Below, piece by piece: positions 50,099 to 58,489 of a stretch of DNA of 64,000 nt. Source of the DNA: Dermatophilaceae bacterium Sec6.4 (GTDB lineage: Bacteria; Actinomycetota; Actinomycetes; Actinomycetales; Dermatophilaceae). Every line of letters begins with the position of its first letter. The first letter of the stretch is position 1. Both the position numbers and the translations under genes were made by a program. The notes under the pieces are model-generated. The model searched no databases, was not told the DNA's origin, and was given only the letters and a program-made list of their open reading frames with translations. The stretch is from the NCBI GenBank assembly GCA_039636865.1, contig CP144172.1, positions 62,001 to 126,000 of the forward strand, read 5' to 3'.

Positions 50099-50132
50099 GA
50101 GCTGACGGGAAAGCCACAAAGGGCACCGACCG

Positions 50133-50148
50133 TGTGATCGGCGTCACA
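50133..50148 (+). promoter_or_regulatory. CRP/GlxR consensus site upstream of pckG
   Basis: TGTGATCGGCGTCACA matches TGTGA-N6-TCACA exactly, about 100 bases before the PEP carboxykinase start. Actinobacterial CRP homologs such as GlxR use this consensus and control gluconeogenic genes. Position fits activation or repression of the pckG promoter. Confidence 0.7.
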
Positions 50149-50249
50149 TTCGATATCCTCCGGTCCGGTGGAGAGCTCGCGTCGGCCCCGATACGTTCGG
50201 GCCAATCCACCCATTCCATGCGGTGAACAACGCCCACAAGGACGGTCAC

Positions 50250-52070
50250 ATGAGCCTGCACACCTCCACTCCAATCGGCACCACCCACCCGAAGTTGGCA
50301 GCATGGGTGGCCGAAGTCGCGGAGCTGACAACTCCGGATGAGGTGCGTTGGGTGACCGGCTCCGACGAAGAATGGACCGAGCTGACCGGCAAACTCGTCG
50401 CCGCCGGTACCTTCACGCGACTGAACGAGGAGATCAAGCCCAACTCCTTCCACGCCGCCAGCTCACCGGAGGACGTCGCCCGGGTCGAGGAACGCACCTT
50501 TATCTGCAGCCAGGATGAGAAGGACGCCGGCCCGACCAACAACTGGATGGACCCACAGGAGATGAAGGACCTCATGCGCGGGCTGTACGCCGGGTGTATG
50601 AAGGGCCGCACGATGTACGTCATCCCCTTCGTCATGGGTCACCTCAATGCCGAAAGCCCCATGTTCGGTGTCGAGATCACCGACAGCGAATACGTCGTGG
50701 TGTCCATGCGGGTCATGGCGCGCTGCGGCGCCAAGATCCTGGACCGCATCGAAGAACTCGGCGACGCCGCACGCTATGTACCCGCGCTGCATTCGGTCGG
50801 CGCGCCGCTGGCCGACGGCGAACAGGACGTGAAATGGCCGTGCAATGAAGAGAAGTACATCGTGCAGTTCCCCGAGGAGCGACTGATCTGGTCGTTCGGC
50901 TCCGGGTACGGCGGCAATGCGCTGCTGGGGAAGAAGTGCTACTCGCTGCGGATCGCCTCGGCGATGGCGCGCGACGAGGGCTGGCTCGCCGAGCACATGC
51001 TCATTCTCAAGCTCATCTCCCCCGAGCAGCAGACCTACTACGTCGCAGCGGCGTTCCCCAGCGCCTGCGGCAAGACCAACCTGGCGATGCTCAAGCCGAC
51101 CATCCCGAACTGGACCGTCGAGACGCTCGGCGACGACATCGCGTGGATGCGCTTCGGCAAGGACGGGCGGCTGTACGCCGTCAACCCCGAATTCGGCTTC
51201 TTCGGCGTCGCGCCCGGCACCAACGAGCACACCAACCCGCACGCGATGACGACCATCAACAAGGGTAATTCGGTCTTCACCAACGTTGCGCTCACCGACG
51301 ATGGTGACGTCTGGTGGGAGGGCCTGGAGAACGAGCCGGCACACGCCACCTCCTGGAAGGGCAAGGACTGGACGCCGGACTGCGGCGAACTGTCCAGCCA
51401 CCCGAACAGCCGCTACTGCACGCCGATCACCCAGTGCGACATCCTCGCTGCGGAGTACGACGACCCGCAGGGCGTGCCGATCTCGGCGATCCTGTTCGGT
51501 GGTCGCCGCAAGACAACCGTGCCGTTGGTAACGGAATCACGCGACTGGCTGCACGGCACCTTCATGGGCGCGACTCTCTCGTCCGAGACAACGGCCGCTG
51601 CCAAGGGTGAGGTCGGCATCGTGCGCCGCGACCCGATGGCCATGCTGCCCTTCATCGGCTACAACACCGGTGACTACTTCCAGCACTGGGTCGATCTCGG
51701 CAAGGACGCCGACGCGAGCAAGCTGCCCAAGATCTTCTACGTCAACTGGTTCCGCCGCGCGCAGGACGGCTCCTTTTTATGGCCGGGGTTCGGTGAGAAC
51801 TCCCGCGTGCTGAAGTGGGTCATCGAGCGGATGGAGGGCAAGGCCGCCGCGATCGAGACCCCGATCGGTCACGTACCGACGCCGGAGTCGCTGGATGTGG
51901 ACGGTCTGGACATGACCCTTGCTGAGCTGGAGGCTTCTCTGGCGGTGGATACCGAGGAGTGGAAGGCCGAGATCCCGCAGATCGAGGAATGGTTTGCCAA
52001 GTTCGGCGACACGCTGCCGACCCAGCTGCAGATCGAGCTGGACGGCCTGAAAGCCCGCCTCGGCGTCTGA
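50250..52070 (+). CDS. pckG: Phosphoenolpyruvate carboxykinase (GTP)
   Basis: 606 residues from ATG 50250, supported by AAGGACG; an earlier GTG at 50223 is less likely. The P-loop [13 protein letters not shown] contains the hyper-reactive Cys of GTP-type enzymes, and [37 protein letters not shown] and the Mn-binding region are intact. It converts oxaloacetate to phosphoenolpyruvate for gluconeogenesis. A CRP-type site lies upstream. Confidence 0.97.
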   Translation: MSLHTSTPIGTTHPKLAAWVAEVAELTTPDEVRWVTGSDEEWTELTGKLVAAGTFTRLNEEIKPNSFHAASSPEDVARVEERTFICSQDEKDAGPTNNWMDPQEMKDLMRGLYAGCMKGRTMYVIPFVMGHLNAESPMFGVEITDSEYVVVSMRVMARCGAKILDRIEELGDAARYVPALHSVGAPLADGEQDVKWPCNEEKYIVQFPEERLIWSFGSGYGGNALLGKKCYSLRIASAMARDEGWLAEHMLILKLISPEQQTYYVAAAFPSACGKTNLAMLKPTIPNWTVETLGDDIAWMRFGKDGRLYAVNPEFGFFGVAPGTNEHTNPHAMTTINKGNSVFTNVALTDDGDVWWEGLENEPAHATSWKGKDWTPDCGELSSHPNSRYCTPITQCDILAAEYDDPQGVPISAILFGGRRKTTVPLVTESRDWLHGTFMGATLSSETTAAAKGEVGIVRRDPMAMLPFIGYNTGDYFQHWVDLGKDADASKLPKIFYVNWFRRAQDGSFLWPGFGENSRVLKWVIERMEGKAAAIETPIGHVPTPESLDVDGLDMTLAELEASLAVDTEEWKAEIPQIEEWFAKFGDTLPTQLQIELDGLKARLGV

Positions 52071-52092
52071 CCCCTCCCCCCCTCCCCTTCTC

Positions 52093-52166
52093 GCCGAGTG
52101 GCATAGACAAGTTGCGAGTGGCGCACTCCTGAGTGCGCCACTCGCAACATTTGTCTGCCACTCGGC
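52093..52166. repeat. Long nested palindrome behind pckG
   Basis: Outer arms GCCGAGTGGCA (52093-52103) and its complement (52156-52166) enclose a small asymmetric internal loop and an inner stem GTTGCGAGTGGCGCACTC paired with its complement. The heptamer GAGTGGC recurs within each arm. The element is longer than a normal terminator and resembles the palindrome at 8161 in layout. Confidence 0.75.
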
Positions 52167-52196
52167 GGATCGGGGCACGCGAATTAGGGTGGCCTT

Positions 52197-53006
52197 ATGA
52201 GTTCGAAGAACAAGCGCCCGCAGCACGTCCTGCACGTCGTCAGCAGCGAGCGTGTCAGCCCGCACATCATGCGGGTGCGTTTCGGCGGACCGGCAGTGGC
52301 TGCGATGGGGCGGCCCGATGCGACCGACAGCTACCTCAAACTGTTGTTCACCGATCCGGCGCACCGCCTCACCCCGCCGTACGACATCGACGCTCTGCCG
52401 GTGGAACAACGCCCGGTACGACGTACCTACACGATCCGCAGTTGGAATGCCGACGCCACGATCAGCATGGATTTCGTCACCCACGGTGACCAGGGCATCG
52501 CCGCTCCCTGGGCCATGCAGGCGCAGCCCGGTGACCTGTTGGCGGCAACCGGTCCGGGCAGCGGATACCGCCCGAGTGGTGCAGCGAACTGGTACCTGCT
52601 GGTCGGTGACGACTCCGCCCTCCCCGCGATCAGCGCTGCACTCGAGGCGCTGCCCGAAAACGCACGCGGCCACGTCGTCGTCGAGGTCGATTCCCCTGCC
52701 GACGAGCTGCTGCTGACCTCACCCGCTGGTATGCACCAGCAGTGGCTGTACCGCCGTGGCGCCCCTGCGGGCGAGACATCGCTGTTACCGGACGCCGTCC
52801 GGGCCCTCGACTGGCCCGAGCAGGGCGCCGAGGTCTTCGCGCACGGCGAGCGCGGCTCGATGAAGGAGCTACGTAGGATCTTCCGCGACCTCGACGTACC
52901 GAAAGAGTCACTCAGCCTGTCCGGATACTGGGCGTTCGGCCGCAACGAGGACCGCTTCCAGGCCGAGAAGCGTGAACCCATCGGCCAGCTCGAGCCGCAG
53001 GACTGA
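52197..53006 (+). CDS. Siderophore-interacting protein (FAD-dependent ferric reductase type)
   Basis: 269 residues of the SIP/ViuB family: an N-terminal ferredoxin-reductase-like FAD domain (VSPHIMRVRFGG, RTYTIRSW motif binding the flavin, DFVTHGDQGIAAPWA) and a C-terminal NAD(P)-binding-like domain (YLLVGDDSALPAIS, GERGSMKELRRI, LSGYWAFGRNEDRF). It reduces Fe(III)-siderophores in the cytoplasm. It lies directly before the cobalamin riboswitch; no transcriptional link is visible. Confidence 0.93.
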   Translation: MSSKNKRPQHVLHVVSSERVSPHIMRVRFGGPAVAAMGRPDATDSYLKLLFTDPAHRLTPPYDIDALPVEQRPVRRTYTIRSWNADATISMDFVTHGDQGIAAPWAMQAQPGDLLAATGPGSGYRPSGAANWYLLVGDDSALPAISAALEALPENARGHVVVEVDSPADELLLTSPAGMHQQWLYRRGAPAGETSLLPDAVRALDWPEQGAEVFAHGERGSMKELRRIFRDLDVPKESLSLSGYWAFGRNEDRFQAEKREPIGQLEPQD

Positions 53007-53045
53007 GCGAAGATTCGACCCCGATTCGCCTGCTAAGGTCAGCCT

Positions 53046-53180
53046 CGGCGTCCGCTTACAGGACGCTACGTGAATTGTCAGGGGAAGCCGGTCAGATTCC
53101 GGCGCTGTCCCGCAGCCGTAGACGGCCCGCGATCATCAAAGACGCGATGTCGTAAGCCGGAATGCCTGCACTCGCGTCCA
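53046..53180 (+). ncRNA. Cobalamin riboswitch
   Basis: The AdoCbl riboswitch core is recognisable: GGGGAAGCCGGTCAGATTCC then GGCGCTGTCCCGC at 53081-53113, and the 3' GTAAGCCGGAATGCCTGC at 53152-53169, as in the conserved B12 box. A stem upstream (TCCGCTTACAGGA) begins the aptamer. The leader continues for about 100 bases before the ATG at 53279, enough for an expression platform. High B12 should repress the following uptake operon. Confidence 0.9.
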
Positions 53181-53278
53181 TCACAGACTGTCGTGGACAG
53201 CAGTCTCTCGTGGTGCGTCCGAGTGGACGCGTGCCGCGCAGAAACGGCAAACTCCACCGGATTACGGAGTACTTCCTG

Positions 53279-54715
53279 ATGAATAAAACCGCTCGCCGCA
53301 CAGGTATCAGCGCCATCTCCGCCGCCGCGACCATCGCTGTCGTTGCGTCCTACACCGGTTTCGCCGGTCAGGCCTCTGCCGCCTCGACCACCGGTGATCC
53401 TGCCGCCGCTTCGTCGTGGCTGATCTCCCAGCAGGCTGCCGACGGTTCGATGCCGAGTCCCTACGGAGCCGGCTTCACCGACTGGGGATTGTCGATCAAC
53501 GTGCTCTGGGCGATGAAGGCCGGGGGTGCGTCCAGCGCTGCCGTCAACAAGACCTGGGGCGCAATCTCCAGCAACCTCAAGGACTACGCAGGACCCGGTG
53601 ACTACGGCATCAGTGCGGGCGCCTCGGCCAAAGCGCTCTTCGCCGCCGACGTCGTGAACGCCGACCCCACGAAGTTGGTGCAGAAGGACAAGAGCGTCAT
53701 CAACATCCTGACTCAGACCAGCGATCTGGTGCTGACCTCCGGTGCCCAGAAGGGACGTCTGAAGGACCCCGTTGCCAATGGGGCCGACTACACCAACGCA
53801 ATCACCCAGGCGCTCGGCGTGCTCGGTCTGGCAGGTGCGGGTCAGCGGGGACAGGCAGTCTCCAAACCGTTGGTGCAGAGCACCGTCGACTTCCTGGCCA
53901 CCCAGCAGTGCTCGGACGGCTATTTCCGCCTCAGCTTCAACGACAACCTCAGTTGCGACGCGGCTGCCAAGACCAAGGCCGGTGCGCCCGCAGACCTGGA
54001 CAGCACGTCGTATGCGTTGCAGGCATTGATGCTCGCGAAGCAGGACGGGTACATGGTGCCCGCCAACGCAATCACCGCGGGCGTCGGCTACCTGAGCAAG
54101 GTCCAGCGGGCGAACGGATCATTCGGGACGAACACCAACAGCACCGGTCTGGCTACTGCTGCGCTCGCAGGCGGAGGTGCAGCTTCTGCCGCGATGCGCG
54201 GGACTGGATATATTGCTGGCCTGCAGGCCGTCGGCTCCAAGGTCAAGGGCACCAAACTGGCCTCGAGCAATGGCGCGATCGCCTTCGATCAGAGTGGATA
54301 TGACGCCGGCCTGAAGGACGGCATCACCTCGACGGCAGCCGACCAGTGGCGCCGAGCGACCGCAGACGCGCAGTTCGGTCTGGTACGAAAGCCCTTGGGC
54401 TCTCTGCTGAAGGATTCGGCACCGACGACCAGCCCGACCGGTCCGTCCTCGTCGACGTCCACTGCGACAAGCACGTCAACCGGCACCACGACCTCGACGA
54501 GCACAGCTACCGGCACTTCGACCTCGACGAGCACAGCTACCAGCACTTCGACCTCGACGAGCACAGCTACCAGCACTTCGACCTCGACGAGCACATCCAC
54601 CGGCACTTCGACCGCACCGGGCGCGCCCAGCACATCGCCGACGGGTAGCCCGACGGACCCCACCGAGCCCCCCACTCCGACCGTTACCACCACCACCCTT
54701 CCGGTGACGGGCTGA
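53279..54715 (+). CDS. Secreted alpha/alpha-barrel protein (prenyltransferase/transcobalamin-like fold), predicted B12 capture subunit
   Basis: ATG 53279 follows GGAG. A signal peptide (residues ~1-38, ending GQASA) leads into about 340 residues of prenyltransferase/squalene-cyclase-type repeats: WLISQQAADGSM, FLATQQCSDGYFRL, YLSKVQRANGSFG with intervening DSTSYALQALMLA and STGLATAAL helices. This alpha6/alpha6 toroid is the fold of the N-terminal domain of intrinsic factor and transcobalamin. A Ser/Thr-rich linker with four 30-base repeats follows and the protein stops right after LPVTG, with no membrane helix behind it. It is first in a riboswitch-controlled operon and overlaps the next gene by one base (TGATG). 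B12 binding is inferred. Confidence 0.85.
   Translation: MNKTARRTGISAISAAATIAVVASYTGFAGQASAASTTGDPAAASSWLISQQAADGSMPSPYGAGFTDWGLSINVLWAMKAGGASSAAVNKTWGAISSNLKDYAGPGDYGISAGASAKALFAADVVNADPTKLVQKDKSVINILTQTSDLVLTSGAQKGRLKDPVANGADYTNAITQALGVLGLAGAGQRGQAVSKPLVQSTVDFLATQQCSDGYFRLSFNDNLSCDAAAKTKAGAPADLDSTSYALQALMLAKQDGYMVPANAITAGVGYLSKVQRANGSFGTNTNSTGLATAALAGGGAASAAMRGTGYIAGLQAVGSKVKGTKLASSNGAIAFDQSGYDAGLKDGITSTAADQWRRATADAQFGLVRKPLGSLLKDSAPTTSPTGPSSSTSTATSTSTGTTTSTSTATGTSTSTSTATSTSTSTSTATSTSTSTSTSTGTSTAPGAPSTSPTGSPTDPTEPPTPTVTTTTLPVTG
54481..54613 (+). repeat. 30-bp tandem repeats coding a Ser/Thr linker
   Basis: Four consecutive 30-base units (starts 54481, 54511, 54541, 54571) plus a partial fifth, each near CGGCACTTCGACCTCGACGA followed by GCACAGCTAC. 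They encode ten-residue units such as GTSTSTSTAT. Unit number probably varies between strains, changing the length of the wall-spanning linker. Confidence 0.9.
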
Positions 54716-55725
54716 TGCTGACCCGCACTCGCAACAGCATTGCCGCGGTGGCCATTACGATGGCCACCGCGGGCGGTGGTCTGATCACCGCCGCACCGGC
54801 GCAGGCGGCCACCAGCTATGACGGTTACTGCAAGGATGCGACCGGAACCACTGTTGTCGTCGATTTCCGATCACTCGGGGGCGGTGTTGTAATCCGTTGC
54901 GCGACAGCGCCCCTCGGAGGTAGCGGGACCGGCCTGAACGCCTTGCAACGAGCCGGGATCCCGACCACCGGCACGCAGCGGTACGGCAACGCATTCATCT
55001 GTCGGCTCTACAACAAACCGTCGGCCTCGCAGAGTCTGGCAATTGCCGGCAACTCCAGCTACAAGGAACGCTGCCTCAACACCCCACCCACTGCCGCGCA
55101 CTGGGCTTACTGGTCCGCCAACAACGGCGGTTCCTGGGTGTCCAGCTCGCTCGGAGTAGCGAGTCACACCGCGATCCGTGGCGGTTTCGAGGGCTGGTCG
55201 TTCACCCTCAACTCCGGTGATGCCGCACCACGGGTGAATCCCACCCGCCCCAGGCCCGCCGCCGCGCCGCAGCCGCCGGCGGCGTCCAACCCGCCGGCCA
55301 CTTCGAAAACCACGCCGAAACCACAACCGAAGCCCACGACGTCGGGAACCGGCACGACGCCGTCCTCGTCGGCAACCGGTGGCAGCACGTCAGCCACCAG
55401 ACCCGGTACTTCGCCAGCACCCGGTACGAAGAGCTCGACATCCACTGCCGGCGGGGCGAAGCCGTCCGCCAAGAAGCCATCGGCCTCCCAAAGCTCCAGC
55501 GCCTCGACGACTTCGAAATCAGCTGCTGGTTCCTCGTCCGCCAGTGGTACCCGCACAGGCGCGGGCGGTGTTCCGGTCGCCAACTCAGATCAGCTTGCGG
55601 CGCTGGCCAAAGAGCAACAGGCTTCGGGCTCCGCGATCAACCTGCCCACCGTGCTCGGTGTCGGTCTCCTTGCCGTGCTGGCGCTCGCCGGAGGTGGCGT
55701 GCTGGTCTACCGCCGGTTCCGGTGA
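54715..55725 (+). CDS. Membrane-anchored protein with transcobalamin beta-domain-like (DUF4430-type) module
   Basis: A Sec signal peptide (cleavage after PAQAA) precedes a domain of about 130 residues: TTVVVDFRSLGGGVVIRC, TGLNALQRAGI, NAFICRLYN, CLNTPPTAAHWAYWSAN, GGSWVSSSLG and GGFEGWSFTL. The order of strands, the paired Cys and the final EGW match the C-terminal beta-domain of transcobalamin/intrinsic factor (DUF4430 group). A Pro/Ser/Thr linker of about 120 residues leads to a C-terminal helix (LGVGLLAVLALAGGGVLVY) and RRFR, so it is tethered to the membrane. Its ATG overlaps the preceding stop by one base, and its stop overlaps the EcfT start. Confidence 0.82.
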   Translation: MLTRTRNSIAAVAITMATAGGGLITAAPAQAATSYDGYCKDATGTTVVVDFRSLGGGVVIRCATAPLGGSGTGLNALQRAGIPTTGTQRYGNAFICRLYNKPSASQSLAIAGNSSYKERCLNTPPTAAHWAYWSANNGGSWVSSSLGVASHTAIRGGFEGWSFTLNSGDAAPRVNPTRPRPAAAPQPPAASNPPATSKTTPKPQPKPTTSGTGTTPSSSATGGSTSATRPGTSPAPGTKSSTSTAGGAKPSAKKPSASQSSSASTTSKSAAGSSSASGTRTGAGGVPVANSDQLAALAKEQQASGSAINLPTVLGVGLLAVLALAGGGVLVYRRFR

Positions 55726-56879
55726 GCAGCCGTCCACGCTCGGTGCGGGCGCCTCGCGCGTCCCGCCTGCCCCGGACCGTCCACCCCATCGCCTGGTGGG
55801 TGTGGGCGATCGGGATGGCGACCGCGTCGACGTGGACGACCAACCCGTTGTTGTTACTGCTGCTCATCGCGGTGACGACAGCGGTGGTGCTGGCTCGTCG
55901 CGGTGATTCGCCGTGGTCCCGGTCCTTCCGTCTTTACGTGCGCCTCGGCATTCTGATCGTGGTGCTGCGGGTGATCTTCCGAATCATCTTCGGTGGCGGC
56001 GAGGGCAACGACGTCCTCTTCCATCTGCCGTCGATCCCGTTGCCGCAGTGGGCCGCCGGAATCCAGCTGTTCGGTGACGTCAGTGCCCAGTCCCTGCTCG
56101 GCGGCCTCTACGACGGTATGCGGTTGGCGACGATGGTGATCTGCCTGGGCGCAGCCAATGCCCTGGCCAATCCCAAACGCCTGCTGAAGTCGATGCCAAC
56201 CGGCCTGTACGACGTGGGCACGGCGATAGTCGTGGCGGTCTCGGTCTTCCCCCAGCTCGCAGACAGTGTGCTGCGGGTACGCCGCGCGCAACGACTGCGC
56301 GGTGGACTGCCCAAACGACACGTCATACGCGCCCTGCTCATCCCGGTGCTCGCGGACGCGCTGGACCGCTCCCTGCTGCTGGCCGCCGCGATGGACTCGC
56401 GTGGCTACGGACGGACCGGTGAAAGTTCACGCCGGTCCGCTGCAGCGACGGGCGCGCTGACGATCCTGGGTCTGATCGGGGTGTGCGCCGCGGTCTACAA
56501 CATCCTGGACAGCAACAGTCCGACGTTGCTGAAGTGGCCGGTGCTCCTACTCGGCCTGGTGCTGGCGGCCAGCGGATTGGTGGCTGCGTCCAGACGCAGC
56601 CGCACAAGTCGATACCGGCCCGACCCGTTCGATGCCGTGCCGATCCTGATCGCCGCGGGCGGGGTGGGCGTCGCCGCCGTCATGTATGCGGCGACCCGTT
56701 ATCAGGCCGTTCATCTCGTGCCCAGCCTGCAGCCGCTGCAGTTCCCGGTCATCGACGGGCTCCCGCTGCTCGCCGTCGTGCTGGGTCTGCTGCCGATTCT
56801 GATCGCACCGCCGACTCCACGGACCACCCTGGTCACCCCCGTCCGGTCATGGTCCAAGGCTCTCGAGGACGCGGCATGA
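55722..56879 (+). CDS. ECF transporter transmembrane (T) component
   Basis: 385 residues with six to eight helices. The segment ALLIPVLADALDRSLLLAAAMDSRGYG contains the conserved Ala-Arg-Gly-type coupling motif (AMDSRGYG) of EcfT, which contacts the ATPases. A first coupling helix (ADSVLRVRRAQRLRGG) sits earlier. Extra helices follow the coupling region, making the protein longer than typical EcfT. The gene is coupled by four bases to both neighbours. Confidence 0.88.
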   Translation: MSSRPRSVRAPRASRLPRTVHPIAWWVWAIGMATASTWTTNPLLLLLLIAVTTAVVLARRGDSPWSRSFRLYVRLGILIVVLRVIFRIIFGGGEGNDVLFHLPSIPLPQWAAGIQLFGDVSAQSLLGGLYDGMRLATMVICLGAANALANPKRLLKSMPTGLYDVGTAIVVAVSVFPQLADSVLRVRRAQRLRGGLPKRHVIRALLIPVLADALDRSLLLAAAMDSRGYGRTGESSRRSAAATGALTILGLIGVCAAVYNILDSNSPTLLKWPVLLLGLVLAASGLVAASRRSRTSRYRPDPFDAVPILIAAGGVGVAAVMYAATRYQAVHLVPSLQPLQFPVIDGLPLLAVVLGLLPILIAPPTPRTTLVTPVRSWSKALEDAA

Positions 56880-58489
56880 TCCGGCTGGAAGACGTCGGTG
56901 TCTGGTACGACGATGACGCACCACCGGTGTTGAGAGAGGTTGACCTGCAGATCGACGAGGGCGAGTTGGCCCTGGTGGTCGGGGTCACCGGAGTCGGCAA
57001 GTCCACCCTTCTCGGCCTGTTCAACGGCCTGGTCCCGCACTTCACCGGCGGGCGGCTGCACGGCCGGGTCACCGTCGGCGACTACGACACCCGTATCCAT
57101 CCACCCCGTGAAATGGCCGATGTCGTCGGACGGGTCGGTCAGGACCCGCTCGCCGGATTCGTCACCGACACCGTGGAGGAAGAGCTCGCCTACGGGATGG
57201 AGCAACTCGCCGTACCCGCTTCGGTGATGCGCAAGCGGGTCGAGGAGGTGCTGGACCTGATGGGTATCGCCGAGCTGCGCGACCGCCCACTGCACACCCT
57301 GTCCGGAGGGCAGCAGCAACGGGTCGCCATCGGGGGTGCGCTCAGCGCCGGACCGAAGGTGCTCATCCTCGACGAGCCGACCTCGGCACTGGACCCGGGC
57401 GCGGCCGAGGACGTCATCGCTGTCGTAACGCGGCTGGTGCACGATCTGGGTACGACCGTCGTGATGGCAGAGCACCGGATGGAGCGGGTACTGCAGTACG
57501 CCGATCAGCTGATCCTGTTGCCTGGCGAGGGCCGGGTGCGCAGCGGTCTGCCCGCACGTCTGATCGCCGACTCGCCCGTGGTGCCGCCCGTCGTACGCCT
57601 GGGCCGGGAGCTGGGGTGGGCACCGCTGCCGCTGTCGATACGCGACGCCCGACGGATGGCCGGCCCCACCCGCGAGCGCCTGGCCCACACCGCGCTGCCC
57701 CCGGTTCTACGCATTGCCCAGGACGGCCCGGACGCAGTGCGGGCGCGCAAGGTCACCGTCGCATACGGCGGGCTGATCGCGGTCCGTGAAGTGGACCTCG
57801 CCCTGCGCCCCGGGTCGGTGACCGCGCTGATGGGTCGCAACGGGTCGGGCAAGTCCAGCCTGCTCTGGGCGCTACAGGGTGCTGGTCGGCGAGCGTCCGG
57901 GCAGGTCGAGGTACTCGGCGCCGACCCGGCACAGTTGTCGCCCGACGCAGCACGTCGGCGCATCTCGCTCGTGCCCCAGTCGGCGACCGACCTGCTCTAC
58001 CTGGAGACGGTGGCCGCCGAATGTGCCGCGGCCGACCTGGGAGCGGGTGCCACACCGGGCACCTGCCGGGCACTGGTGGACAGACTGGTGCCCGGCGTAC
58101 CCAGTGCCCACCATCCGCGCGACCTGTCCGAGGGCCAACGCCTCGCGGTGGCCCTGGCTGTACAGCTGAGCGCCGACCCGGCGGTGCTGCTGCTGGATGA
58201 GCCGACCCGCGGCCTGGACTACCTCGCCAAGGCGCAGCTCGTCCACGCACTGGATGCGCTGGCTGCGCAGGGTCGCTGCGTGCTGGTGGCAACTCACGAT
58301 GTGGAGTTCGTGGCGCAGGTCGCTGATCGCGTCGTGGTGATGGCGCAGGGCGAGATCATCGCGGACGGCCCGACGCCCGAGGTCGTCAGCTCCTCACCGA
58401 TCTTCGCCCCCCAGGTCGCGAAGATCCTGGCTCCCCGACCGTGGTTGACCGTTGACCAGGTCCGGGCATCGCTGACAGGAACACCGTGA
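56876..58489 (+). CDS. ECF transporter fused A-A' ATPase
   Basis: ATG 56876 overlaps the EcfT stop; an upstream open frame to 56483 is spurious. One polypeptide has two nucleotide-binding domains. Domain 1: Walker A GVTGVGKST (residues 36-44), signature LSGGQQQRVAIG, Walker B VLILDEPTSALD. Domain 2: Walker A GRNGSGKSS (320-328), signature LSEGQRLAVALA (degenerate Gly), Walker B VLLLDEPTRGLD. The fusion supplies both EcfA subunits. A charged linker of about 80 residues joins them. Confidence 0.92.
   Translation: MIRLEDVGVWYDDDAPPVLREVDLQIDEGELALVVGVTGVGKSTLLGLFNGLVPHFTGGRLHGRVTVGDYDTRIHPPREMADVVGRVGQDPLAGFVTDTVEEELAYGMEQLAVPASVMRKRVEEVLDLMGIAELRDRPLHTLSGGQQQRVAIGGALSAGPKVLILDEPTSALDPGAAEDVIAVVTRLVHDLGTTVVMAEHRMERVLQYADQLILLPGEGRVRSGLPARLIADSPVVPPVVRLGRELGWAPLPLSIRDARRMAGPTRERLAHTALPPVLRIAQDGPDAVRARKVTVAYGGLIAVREVDLALRPGSVTALMGRNGSGKSSLLWALQGAGRRASGQVEVLGADPAQLSPDAARRRISLVPQSATDLLYLETVAAECAAADLGAGATPGTCRALVDRLVPGVPSAHHPRDLSEGQRLAVALAVQLSADPAVLLLDEPTRGLDYLAKAQLVHALDALAAQGRCVLVATHDVEFVAQVADRVVVMAQGEIIADGPTPEVVSSSPIFAPQVAKILAPRPWLTVDQVRASLTGTP

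Noticed and set aside
52184..52197. TTAGGGTGGCCTTA before the siderophore-interacting protein as an iron box
   Set aside because: Only about half the DtxR/IdeR consensus matches and AGGG is explained as the ribosome binding site seven bases before ATG.
56483..56875. Upstream extension of the fused EcfA ATPase
   Set aside because: Antisense-like composition and overlap with EcfT; ATG at 56876 overlaps the EcfT stop.
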